A DNA stretch of 64,000 bases, from NCBI GenBank assembly GCA_030062745.1, contig CP099849.1:23300144-23364143 (forward strand). The letters are read 5' to 3'. The notes below the pieces were generated by a model, which did not search any database, had not been told where the DNA came from, and saw only the letters and a list, made by a program, of their open reading frames with translations. Each line of letters opens with the position of its first letter. Position 1 is the first letter of the stretch. The DNA is from Capitulum mitella (lineage: Eukaryota > Arthropoda > Thecostraca > Pollicipedomorpha > Pollicipedidae). This document shows positions 27,256 to 37,632 of this stretch, one piece after another. Both the position numbers and the translations under genes were made by a program.

Positions 27256-27781
27256 GCGCGGCCGCCGGCCGCCGCCAGTGACAGCGGCGGCCTGCTGCGG
27301 TCTGGACGTGCTCGGCTCGCTCGCCCGCCGGCTGCCTCGGACCAAAGTAAGCGGCGACAGTGGGACGGGCAGGGCGGCGCCGTCCGGCCCGTATGGCGCT
27401 CCCCGCCCGGTGTAGGCCTGTCACAGGGTGACGCCTTCCGTCCAGTGCGGACGTGACAGAGGGCAGCGGCCCGATGGAGAGTTAAGAGAGGGCGGCGTTT
27501 GTCCAATGTCAAAAGACAGACTGCCTTGCTTGGCGCCCCATGTTGAGCAGATGTGATGCTGGTTGTGTTATTCATGCATCGCACCAAGCGCGAGCATAAG
27601 CGTGTTGCGACTGTATGGCGTGGTTTGTAAAAAAATAATTGTCCATCTCGCCGATCTCGTACCCGATGTCATTGTGTTCTCTGTTGTGTGGTGTTATCCG
27701 GAAGAGGGCATGCTTGTGTTGTGACAATTATTTTGCTGTAAACGGTGATATAGCCTTGGCCAGTGATCTCACAGTCTTCCC

Positions 27782-27787
27782 AATAAA
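27782..27787 (+). terminator. Candidate poly(A) signal AATAAA for the zinc-finger gene
   Basis: AATAAA lies 527 bp downstream of the stop codon at 27255, on the same strand, and would give a 3' UTR of normal length. It is supported only by motif and position. Confidence 0.4.
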
Positions 27788-28767
27788 TGTGGGTTAATCT
27801 GCCTAAACTCAGGAGCAATGCGTTTTTGTAATAGAAGCGATGAAGGCTGTTGTGACTTGGATTTTTTTTAATAGATTCAAATGAGCCATGCACAGACTGT
27901 TGCAGAGCCATGATGTTCAGTTCCACGGAATAATTCACTATCGGATACGTCACGCTCTCAAGTCAAAGCAGCCCAAGTTGCGGTGGACATAGCTGAAGCT
28001 ATGACCCCATAGGAAACCATCCTGATGTTCGACATTTGGTGTGCCTGAGCATTGTTGAATGTTGTGAAAAGCATCTCGAATGTAGCCGAAAAACGCGTCG
28101 CATTTTCAAATACTTATGAGATTGGAAAGCAGCACAGTCAAATACCAGGCCCAGGAGTGATTATGGGATTCAGTCTTGACATTTGTGCTCAGCTGTTAGT
28201 TTTTCTCCAGAGTTTTTAATGTATACTGGGCTTGTTATTTTGTAGCCGTATTGCTGATGAAATCGTAGTGGGGTCGTGAGACGCTGCTCTAGAATTTAAA
28301 AAAGGGAACTCTTTGGTAATAAGGCTTTTGACCTATCTGTTAGATGATCATGAGGGTTGACTTCATTTGTAGAGGAAGGAAATGTCTGGACTGTACTGAA
28401 AACAGTACTGACACCACCGTGCTGAGATTTCATTCTTTTAACGGCATTTGATTTTAGGTAAATACTTTTAATTTGTCCAAAAACATAACAAAGTACACTT
28501 TGCCTTGCATGGCCATGAGAGGGTTCTTGGTCCCACTTAGAGTTTAGGTCCAATCCAGGTATTTCTGTACTACACCAGACCTGTCATTCCTATTTTCTTT
28601 TCATATGGCAGCTTATTGGCAGCCTCGCCGCGCGACGTGAGCCACGGGGCGGACCGAGTACAGGCGAGTTAACGTTACGAAAAAACCGAGGAGGCGATTT
28701 GGTGATCATTTGCGATGTTCTGGTGGTGGGGTAGTAAGTGTACGTAGGCTAACACCAATTTACGGGT
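27788..28767. other. Intergenic stretch with no gene seen
   Basis: This AT-leaning spacer lies between the zinc-finger gene and the MULE-derived gene. I see no exon with recognisable similarity. The last 150 bases (28620-28767) regain CpGs and may hold the promoter and 5' UTR of the next gene. Confidence 0.4.
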
Positions 28768-31700
28768 ATGGCTTCGGGGGGCCACGGCGGCCAGCAGCTG
28801 ATCGTGGTGGTGACATCTTCTGACGGACGGGAGCAGGGGACCGATGAACACTCGGATTCACCAGATGGCAAAGTTGACATACCGCCCAGTAAACGCGATC
28901 GGAAAAGGGGCAAGGGGCAGCCCTGGGAGGAGGTGTGTACGGTTTTATCGAAGGAGGCTTTGCGCGATTGGCTGAAGGAAAGTGGTGAGTACCTACTGTT
29001 GTATGCTTTCAAGTCATAATTGGCAGCATTTGCCAGAGTATTTGCAAATGCAAGAGCAGGGGAGAAGAGTTTTCAAGATGTGTTGAGTGTTTCCCCTTTC
29101 ATTTGTTTGAGGAGAAACTATCAAAAAGGGACTGTAAACCCTCCACATTCATCATCAAGTGTTAGGATATGTAGTGTTGCATTCATAAAGGTGTGTGATC
29201 ATTTCAGTCATCCCATGAATAAACACATGGGCATTTTGTGTATGAATTGGGAAAGACATGGAATATAGGTCAGCATGATCTGTGAGGATATGATACATTG
29301 TACATGGAGTACAGCAAATTCATTGGCAAGTTCAAATCAGCTATCAAAATGGAAATTACTCAGCATTTTCATCATGCATGCTGTGAAGTGGCATTTCATC
29401 GGCAATCCTTTAGAAGCGCACGCCATAAACCAAGCACACTGGATGACACATATACAGCGCGTGTGGCAAAAGGAGACGTCAGCTGTTGCAAGAAACAACA
29501 ACATTATGCACTGGAGCTCCAGGGTCGTAGATCACCTACTATTCGCTCTTGTTTTACACAGTAGGCATATACTAGCTTATCTTTTGGCTACTGCATTCTG
29601 GAACGCCTTCCCTTTTCAAAACGTTATGTTAGGTTAGGTTAGGTTAGGTTAGGTTAGCGAATAGTAGGTGATCCACGACCCTGGAGCTCCAGTGCATAAT
29701 GTTGTTGTTTCTTGTGACAGCTGACATCTCCTTTTGCCACGCACGCCGTATATGTGTCATCCAGTGTGCTTGGTTTATGGTGTGCGCTTCTAAAGGATTA
29801 CCCATTTCATCATTGTGATCTGTGTATGATGACGTGAATGCAATGCTAATCTTTACTAAGTGTGCCACCATGGCCAGAATTCAAGGTTTGTAAAAAGATT
29901 CTACGGCCCTAAGGCAATTGCTCGTGACGTCACAGAAGTCCAAGTATAAGTCCTGTGGGACAACTGAAATAACTCTCCTCAGTGTAGTGATGCAAATGTC
30001 CGTAACATGGCAGTAGATTGTATAACAAAAGATTGCAAGCCAAAGATTGCAAAACAAAAGATCATGTGAGATAACAGTTAAAGGACAAATGTTGCATGGT
30101 AAATGTAACCCGGCACCAGGTATGGGATAATAGAGTCAGCAAGCCATTAAGAGGGTGCCAGTCGGTCTTGGCTCCCTCCAACAAAGAGATTAGGTCCGCC
30201 AAGCGCGGTGTTAGGTTATATCGAAATAGGGCCTGTTTAGATACAGCCTAATTAAGTGAGTTGTAACCTGATAACTTAATTAGTGTACCCTGTTACCTAA
30301 TGAGCCTGACAATCATTAGGTTGTATACTTGTGATGTAATTACCAGGATACATTTAAAAATGGTCCAGTTAAATATAATGTAATACCGCCCTCAGGGGCA
30401 CAGCCAGGATTTTTTTATGGGGGTGGGAGCTCTGCATGAACTAAAATCATACGAAAACGCGTGCTGGGAAGACAGTGTGCAATGGATTCCACAAAACTGC
30501 AGGCCTAGGGGGGGGGAGTACGGGCCCCCGCGGGCCCCCTTGGCTGCGCCTGTGACAGCGCTTAACGCAGCCTCACTTTGCTTGACAGAGCCAAGTCCGA
30601 TTGCGCCCTTTTGTCGGCCTGCGGCCTGTAGTATCCCGCACCGCGCCTCCGGCGCAGGGTTTCGCCTTTGGCGCACCATGTCCTTTGATATTTTTCTCAA
30701 ACGATCTTTTGCCGTACGATCTGTGGGTTGCGATCTTTTGTCATACGATGGTGAATAGGGACTTTTTAGACATAACAATACCGCGCTTCGTCCGCAGTGG
30801 CATAGCCAAGGGGGGCCATGCCCCCCCCCCCCCAAGAGGACTGCCCTGCGGCCGAGCGGCCCCCCTGGGGCCGAAAGCCACAATTTGGATGATGTTAGAC
30901 GACCGCAGGGCATCTTAAGTTGTCTGACGCAGAAAATTAAAACAAAATAGGAATATTGAAGTATTAAAAAAGGGCTACGATGCTAAAAAACGTATCCCGA
31001 ATATAAAAGAGGGCTTTGTATGTTATCAAGTAGTCTGAATGAGTGTTGAAGGTCTCTGCTTGCTTGTAGGGGAATTCACTGCTTGTCTGCGGAGAGCCTC
31101 CTGTCGGTGCATATGGGGTCCCTGTCGACCTCTGGAGGGACCTCCCTTCGGTGTGCAAGACGGCCGCTGACCCTGCCTCCAGAGGCCGACAGGGGCCCTT
31201 TATAAGCGTACAGGGGCCCTGTACAGATAGGCAGTGCTCTCTCCTTTTCCCTACAGGCTAGCAGGGACCCCTAAAAATTCATTCAGGGGCCCCTGCTTGC
31301 CTGTAAAGATGCCTCTGCTGACCTGTAAGGGCACCTTCCAGGTCGGCGGGAACGTTTTAACAGGCAAGCAGAGACTCCTTTACACTCCAGTGAGGCCCCT
31401 TTACAAGCCGACAGTGATTTTGACCACATGGGAATCCCAATGATTACGAGGTTCAGGCACGGATCCAAGGGGGAGAGATGGGGACGATCGTCCTCCTCCC
31501 CGGATGTCGGGGAAGGAGGATCTTCTCAGACTCAAAAAGGGGCCCGAAGGGGTCCGTATGAGCTTCACGGGTCTATGCATGTACCTGACGGGCTCTTGAT
31601 GCAGCCTGGGGGGTCTCCAGGAGGGTTAGATAACCCTTGAGACGCATGGAGGGCCCTTGAGAGATACAAGTTGAGAACTGAGTCTCTAGGACAGAAGAGG

Positions 31701-34700
31701 GGCCTTCAGGAATGCCATAGGGGCCCGGAATGGATTTCATGGGCCTGTGTGAAAAGCTGACGGTTCCTGCTGTAGTCAGAGGGCCTCCGGGAGAGTTAAT
31801 GGGGCCCTGAGACGGCAAGATGGTCCTAAAATGGATAGAAAGGCCCATGAAACTCTCCAGTGGTTCCTGGGACTGCAAGAGGGGCCCCAACACGGCAAAG
31901 GGTCCATGAGACCGCTAAAAGTGCCACAGAGGCCCCTGAGAAGGCAAGAACTCCAGAGAGTGCCTAGCACGGCACAAAAAGACCCGGCCAGCCAGACAGA
32001 CCCCTGAACGGGGATTCATGGGCGACCTCAACCTCGAGAGGGACCCCAAATGAGCCACACTGGTCTTTAGAAAACCTGAGGGGCTCTTGATGCAGTAAGG
32101 GGGCCCCAGGAAATTCTGGTAGATCTTGAGGTGGCCAGATGACCCCTGAGACCGCCAACAATGTCAGAAGGCCCGTGCGAGACAAGAGGGTCTCTAAGAT
32201 GGTATGGGGGATCTTGGACGGCCAGAAGGCCCCCAAGAATGTTCGGCGGGCTTCTGACACGGGAAAAGTCTTCCTGAGACTGCCAGTGAGGCTCCTGAGG
32301 CGCCATCAAAGGCCCCTGTTACGGCTAGAGGGGCCCTAAGACTGCCAGATACACACCATGTAATAGAGGAAGGTCCCTGATACAGCCACGGAGACCATCG
32401 CACACGTTCAGAGCGCCCATTACATTGCACAGAGACCCTGGCCCCAGAGACGACAAGAAGGGCATCTAGGAAAACATGGGCCTCCCTGAAACTACTAAAC
32501 CCTGAGACGCACAGATGCTCCTGAAACGGCCAAAGGAACTAGAAGATTGCCAGAGGACTTTGTCACGAGAGAGACTTATAGAGGGGCCCTTGTTATAGCC
32601 TAAGGGCCCCTTAGATGGCAAAAATGCCTCATGGATGACAGTAGAGGACCCGAGATGGCTTAAGCGTCCCTGAAACTTCCAGATGAGTCCCTGAAACTGT
32701 CCAGGATGTCCCTAAAACTGCCAGAGAAACGCCTGAGACGTCCCGAGGGACATGTGAAACTGTAAAAGGAACCTGAGACGACTACAGGGCCCTGACACGC
32801 TGACGGCCCGAGTCCACCAAAAGTGCCCCTGTAACAGCAAGAGAGAACCTAACCTAAGCTGGCAAAAGTCTTCAGAAACTACGGAGGCGGGGGGGGGGGG
32901 GTTGGTAGATGGGCTCCTGGACCAGATATAGATCAGACATTTCAGATGGAGAGAAAGACGGTCATATTTCGGCTACTCTGTACGAAAATGAAACACAAGA
33001 TTTTCTCAAGAAAAGTGGATCTTCAATTTTTCCGGCAACTTTTTATGGTAGAAAACGCAACATTGCATCGAATATTTCCCTTGGACTCTCGCGGGTCAAT
33101 TTTTTCATGTCTGAAAAGCGAAATAATGGGGGGACCGGCCGGAAAGGGGTCCGCGCCGACCATTCCCTCCCCCGGGCTTCGCGACATCCTGGGTCCGCCC
33201 CTAACGAGGGCGCCCATTGGTCACAAGGACCCCTTGATCCGACTTGCCCCCCCCCCCCTTCCGGGCGAAATCCTGACTTCGCCCCTGTTCGCGCGACCTA
33301 ACCTCTTTGCTGGACGGAGCCAAGTCCGACTGCACCCTTTATCGGCCTACGACCTGGAGTAACCCATGTCGCGCCTTCGGCACAGCTTCTGTGCCCTTTA
33401 TTTCGATGTTTATCTCATACGATCTGCCTTACGACCTTTTGCTTACGGTCTTTTATCATGCGATCTTTTGCCAAGTTATCCAACGATGGTGTCCTTAAAC
33501 TTGTAGACAACAATAACTTCAATGGACCCACGGAACCTGATCTTCGACTTCCGTGACGCCACAAGTATTTGCGTTTGCGCGTAGAATCTTTCTAGAAACC
33601 TTGAATTTTGGCCGTAGTGGTACACTTGGGAAAGATTAACAATGCAGTTTAGGACAGTTAAACTTATCTTGGTACCACCACTAATTATAAAGTATACATC
33701 TTTTCGGTCAACGTTGGTCAACAGTAAGATTTTGACCGAGCGCGTACTTCGAGGGAAAATAATTGTAGTAGTGGTTGCATGGCGCTTCAAATGCAATACT
33801 GATAAGTACTATTTACGATTTCAGCCAGAAAAACCTGAAGCACACATTATTTCCCTCGAAATAGATTGCGTCGTCACTGGTATGCTAACCGCCAGACCCT
33901 CGCGGAGGGATTTTTGACGTTTCTGCGTTAAATAGTTTGTTTACGTGAGATCTCGACGCTGATTGGTCGTCGGTCGGATTCAAAGTCCAATCAAGAGTAA
34001 TAAAAAAGGTTGGGGAAATAACTAATGCGATATAAATTATCTTAAAAATAAAAAAGTTAGTCATTGTACAAAAATAATAATAGTAATAATAATTATAATA
34101 ATAACAGTAACAATAACTAAAATAATAATAATAATGATAATAATGAAATAGTAATAATGATAATAACAAACAATAATAATAAAAAGTAAAAATATTACAA
34201 AGATGGAAAAGTGAAGTTGCAATTTCAAAAATACGAAATAAATATAAAAAGCAGTGAAATAAAATATCTGAAAAGAAATCACGGAACAAAACTGGAAAAT
34301 ATTAGGAAGTGGAATAAAACAATAAATAAAAATTTACCCTAACCTAACATAGTAACCTAACCTAACCTAACCTAACCTAACCTAACCGAACCGAACCGAA
34401 CCTAACCTAACCTAACCTAACCTAACCTAACCTAACCTAACCTAACCTAACCTAACCTAACCTAACCTAACCTAGCTCAGCACAACCCAACCTAGCAACC
34501 TAATGTAATGTAGCGAGTATTTAACGTCATAATGTAATAATACTGATATCAAATATCCCAACAATTATCTAATACAATAATATAACGGCGTAATAATTCA
34601 GCGGTTCCTCCAAGTTCAGTTTGTGGCAACAGAATAGAATTTTCATGTATATGACGTCATTAATCGCTTGAAGATGCATGCAGGGTCTGCACATCCTTGA

Positions 34701-36894
34701 TGTCAATAACCTTAATCTCAGCGGCACTACATTTTCCGCCGCGGAATAATGTTCTCCGCCAGTCGACTTTTGTTAGAAAATCAAGTAGTGGAAAGTATGG
34801 TTAGAAGCAGGATGATACATTCTTTACATTGGTGGCAATTATACAAAGGATTGCTTGCGAGTTCGTCGGGCAGAAACTTACCTTTAGCCATTGGATAGGA
34901 TTGGATAGCTAGAGATTGGCTGGTTTCCAGGTAACTGGAATTTCTTAACTATTGAACATCATGCAGTCAACAGGCTTTGAAGGCCATACTATCACAATGT
35001 GCAGGTGCTGCACCGAGGTCCAAGAGTGAAGGGGACAGAGATAGGGGCCTCCTAAGGTGGTATTGGGCCTGGAGCACTGTGGGGCCTCCTGTATTGGTGT
35101 GTTTGCCTTATGGCACAATAAGAGGCCTTCTGGTACTAAACAAGGCTCTGACAAGGCTTCAGACCAATGAGAAGTCTTCCCTAACAAAGCGTGGAACAGG
35201 GGCCTCAGTGCCAAAAGTGGCAGGAATATGTCTGGCCCAGTCCTATAGTGAGAATTTCATGTGTCCCATCCAGTGTTGGAAACCTGGTTTTTCTTGGTGC
35301 TGTTGGAGTGCAGATTCTGGTGAAGGATAAAATGTCATGCTTTTATGTGAGAAACATGGACCAACCTGAATGATCGGTGCAAACCCCGTGAACTGAAATA
35401 CTGTATAAATACGAAATTTGTCAAGGAAAGCAATTGAAAGAACAATAATATAAAGGCACATGGTTGTGTTGATTGCAGAATTGGGTTTTTAAACAATATA
35501 AGGTAACTTTATACCTTATAGATGAAATCCCCCTCAAATGTGGTGCCAGTTATGCAGTAGTTCATGCAGTTCAACATAGTATTTTATGCACTCGAACAGG
35601 AACAGTTTACTTGTTTTGATTTTGTGGCCATGGCATATTTGAAGATAAACAGGCCCCACACTACCTGAAAACTGCATCTATGATTCAGCCAATGACATCA
35701 TATATGATGGCCCAGTCAACTTGATATTTGGGGTTCCTAGTTTTCTTGTTCAGAAGTTATGCGGGAAAAAAAACAGGAGTTGGGTAGTCCCTTAACTTGC
35801 AGGATAAGTGATGTGTCATTTTTGTTTGTAAGTCACTTTTGCATCACAGAGGCTTCTGGCAGCAAATGGGCAAAGAAAAGGAATACCAGCACGAGCAGGG
35901 GGCAGAAGCAGTACTTCAAGTGTTCACGCACCGGATGTTTGACACAACTTGAGATCCTGTTTGACAACACCTCGGAGAGTATTGTAATATCATCGAATGG
36001 CATTGACCATCATCATGAGAAACAACCCCATTCTGGCTGGGGCTTGCCAGAGGACACCAAGAAGGTGAGCTATGAGGAAGCTATTGCGGACAGGCGTGTC
36101 CACGCGATTAGTTCAGTAAATGGGTAATGAGGTTCCTATATGTCAGTGTTTTCACGAGTTTTTCTTTTTACCCGCATCAGACGTACGGATTTTCGCCTGC
36201 GCGGCCCAGAAAGGGAGGGGGGCTAACAGCCAAAGTGCCAAGAAGAGTGCTTCTAGGAAGAAAGGGGTAGTGACCTGCACGGTGTATATCGGGTTTAAAC
36301 TGTTTTGTTGGTAAAACATGTATTGATATTGACAGCGGTAATTAATGTTACACAATTGCATGGGTGTAGCCACGTCTGGAAATTGGAAAGGAGGGGCAAA
36401 TCATTGCCTGGGGGACAGTCTGACCCAAAATCTTATTGTACATTTTACAACGGGACATTGCGAAAAGCGTTCACTTTCTGGCCAAAATTGGGGATGGGGG
36501 GACAAAAGCGGAGGACAAAAGCCCATTTTGCCGAAATTGAAGGGGACATGTTCACCCAGTGGTTACACCCACGCGCAGTAGCCCGGAACTTCTTCATACA
36601 GTTTTGCGGCAAGAAGTTGTTTACCCGGAGCTTTGTCTGTCATCAGCAGATGACTTGGCCGCGTAGTCGGCCAGTTAATGGTTAATGGCGGGGTCGCAGG
36701 AGGTGATTCGGCTATTCCGCTCCGGCGTCAGCGTGGTGACGCGGGTGGAGGCCCAGCTGAAGAAGAAGGGCATCACCGGGCACAGTCTCAAACAGCTGAA
36801 CGCCTTCTTGGTCCGACTGCGGCGCCAGTCGCGCGAGAAGTCCGCCTTGGAGGCCTACTCGGAGTTCAGCATCTGGAGCAGAGGCGGCCGGTAA
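28768..36894 (+). CDS. MULE transposase-derived protein, FLYWCH/WRKY-GCM1-type zinc domain
   Basis: Exons 28768-28984, 35850-36064 and 36700-36894 join in phase to 208 aa. Exon 1 encodes an acidic-basic leader and a WEEVCTVLSKEALRDWLKES segment. Exon 2 encodes a zinc domain with QKQYFKCSRTGC (C-x4-C) and DHHH as ligands. Exon 3 starts EVIRLFRSGVSVVTRVEAQL. This order (W-rich leader, FLYWCH/WRKY-GCM1 zinc domain, helical RSGV linker) is that of the N-terminal part of many animal MULE-related proteins. The DDE catalytic domain and SWIM finger are absent, so it is a domesticated or truncated derivative that may bind DNA. Intron 1 is 6.9 kb and holds most repeats of the window. The TAA at 36892 also fits a splice donor (CG|GTAACG), so the protein may continue into the cytidine deaminase exons. 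Family membership is inferred from pattern, not from alignment. Confidence 0.65.
29401..29802. mobile_element. 402-bp foldback transposon with 147-bp inverted repeats
   Basis: Arms 29401-29547 and 29656-29802 are inverted copies of equal length with few mismatches, ending in GGCAATCC and GGATTACC. The 9-bp sequence CATTTCATC flanks both sides (29392-29400 and 29803-29811) as a target-site duplication. A 9-bp duplication and long arms fit a non-autonomous Mutator-like element. No transposase is encoded. Confidence 0.9.
29629..29657 (+). repeat. Short (TTAGG)n array inside the foldback element
   Basis: Five full TTAGG units and a partial one lie in the loop between the two arms, touching the right arm. 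Confidence 0.95.
30393..30553. mobile_element. Short MITE-like element with CAGGGGC-type ends
   Basis: The left end CAGGGGCACAGCCAGG and right end CCTTGGCTGCGCCTG are imperfect inverted repeats. The interior is short and G/C-tract rich. A similar end in the other orientation (ATCCTGACTTCGCCCCTG) occurs near 33270-33286. The ends resemble hAT-type termini, but I could not see a clear target-site duplication. Confidence 0.5.
30576..30757 (+). repeat. Interspersed repeat, copy 1
   Basis: This stretch, beginning CTTTGCTTGACAGAGCCAAG and ending CATACGATGGTG, is matched by 33304-33491 in the same direction. Shared blocks include GAGCCAAGTCCGA, TCGGCCT and several ACGATCTTTTGCC-like motifs. Confidence 0.75.
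31060..31430. repeat. Degenerate tandem repeats, unit about 21-23 bp
   Basis: Copies of units like GACAGGGGCCCTTTATAAGC and CTGTAAAGATGCCTCTGCTG follow each other. They are related in length and GGGCCC core to the array to the right, but form another subfamily. Confidence 0.6.
31640..32850. repeat. Degenerate minisatellite over 1 kb, unit about 20-21 bp
   Basis: The sequence divides into units near GGNCCCTGAGACGGCCAGA, for example GCGTCCCTGAAACTTCCAGA followed by TGAGTCCCTGAAACTGTCCAG at 32665-32705. Divergence between units is high, so the array is old. It lies in intron 1 of the MULE-derived gene. Confidence 0.8.
33304..33491 (+). repeat. Interspersed repeat, copy 2
   Basis: This is the diverged second copy of the repeat at 30576-30757. 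Both copies lie some 20 bp to the right of a CCCCTG/GCGCCTG-type element end. The pair may belong to one larger repeat family. Confidence 0.75.
34060..34200. repeat. AT-rich simple sequence, (AATAAT)n-like
   Basis: About 140 bp consist almost only of A and T with repeated AAT triplets and rare C or G. It lies just left of the telomere-type array. Confidence 0.9.
34356..34475 (+). repeat. Interstitial telomere-type array, (CCTAA)24
   Basis: Twenty-four 5-bp units in a row read CCTAA, with three neighbouring CCGAA variants near 34386-34400. The complement is the arthropod telomere motif TTAGG. The flanks hold degenerate units on both sides. The array sits in an intron, so it is interstitial and not a chromosome end. 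Confidence 0.97.
35271..35360 (+). mobile_element. Left-end fragment of a hAT-type MITE
   Basis: It begins CAGTGTTGGAAACCTGG and matches the first 90 bases of the complete element at 50812-51223, including TGTGAGAAACATGGA. No right end TTTCCAACACTG is seen nearby, so it is truncated. Confidence 0.75.
36358..36580. mobile_element. Possible MITE with GGGTGTAGCCA ends
   Basis: A left end GGGTGTAGCCA near 36361 and a right end TGGTTACACCC near 36560 are inverted repeats around a G-rich interior. A related start (GGTGTAACCA) occurs near 57799. The limits are approximate and no target duplication was confirmed. Confidence 0.45.
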
Positions 36895-37550
36895 CGCAGG
36901 AGCGCCGACGACAGGACCGCCGACGCGGCCGTCTTCTGCCCGCTGTTCGTGCGTGTCGTGGCGCCGCCGTGTTGTAGGCGCGCTCGGGGCATGCTGGACT
37001 GAATCTGGCGTTTGCTACCGTGTCCACTTATGTGTGCCCGCCTGTTGCTGAAAATGGGTGACGTTGTTCTGGGGGTATGTCTGCAAAACGAGAAGAGAAG
37101 ATTGGAGACCGCCAAGGACAACCAGTACTGTTTCAATTGTGTCCTGTTATGCGTGGTCTCATCACGATGTTACATGCTGTCCTATGTACAGAGCCGCGCG
37201 CTGTCTGCAATTGTTTCTTGCAGTAACGTACCGTGCTTATGTCGTTTTACTGTCGTAATCCTCCCAAGCCTCTGTCCTGATTTTCGGGGGACTTGCTGGC
37301 GAGTGTGCACGTAATTTTACGGCTAAGATCGTCATGGGGAGCACGCCTCTCGCTGTTCATCTCGTCTCCACGGCTTGGTCGAGGATGTTTTCGGGCCAGT
37401 GGCTGGGAAGAGAGGTTCTTTGGACCGGTGCCGGGTGACCTCTTGCCCCGCTGTCTGGAGAGCAGGAGGCCGTCGTCGCGGTTGACGACCGACCGTAGCG
37501 TGTGACCTGCGGCCGCCCGGCCGCGCCATTGACCTGACGTTTGCCCTCAG
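36895..37550 (+). other. Spacer or intron between the MULE-derived gene and cytidine deaminase
   Basis: No further coding exon is clear. It ends in a good 3' splice site (pyrimidine tract then CAG at 37548-37550). If the two genes are fused this is an intron of about 660 bp. If not, it holds the cytidine deaminase promoter and a 5' UTR exon. Confidence 0.4.
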
Positions 37551-37632
37551 GGTGTCGCCCAAAGCCGAGTCGCCGACCAGAGCAGATTCGCCGCTGGGGT
37601 CCACCGCGTCAGTCGACAGCAGCCACGCAGGA

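Noticed and set aside
29275-29871. Plus and minus frames encoding nearly the same protein segment
   Set aside because: The similarity comes from the two arms of the foldback transposon, not from two related genes.
31060-32850. CRISPR-like array
   Set aside because: Units are contiguous and diverged with no unique spacers, and the genome is eukaryotic.
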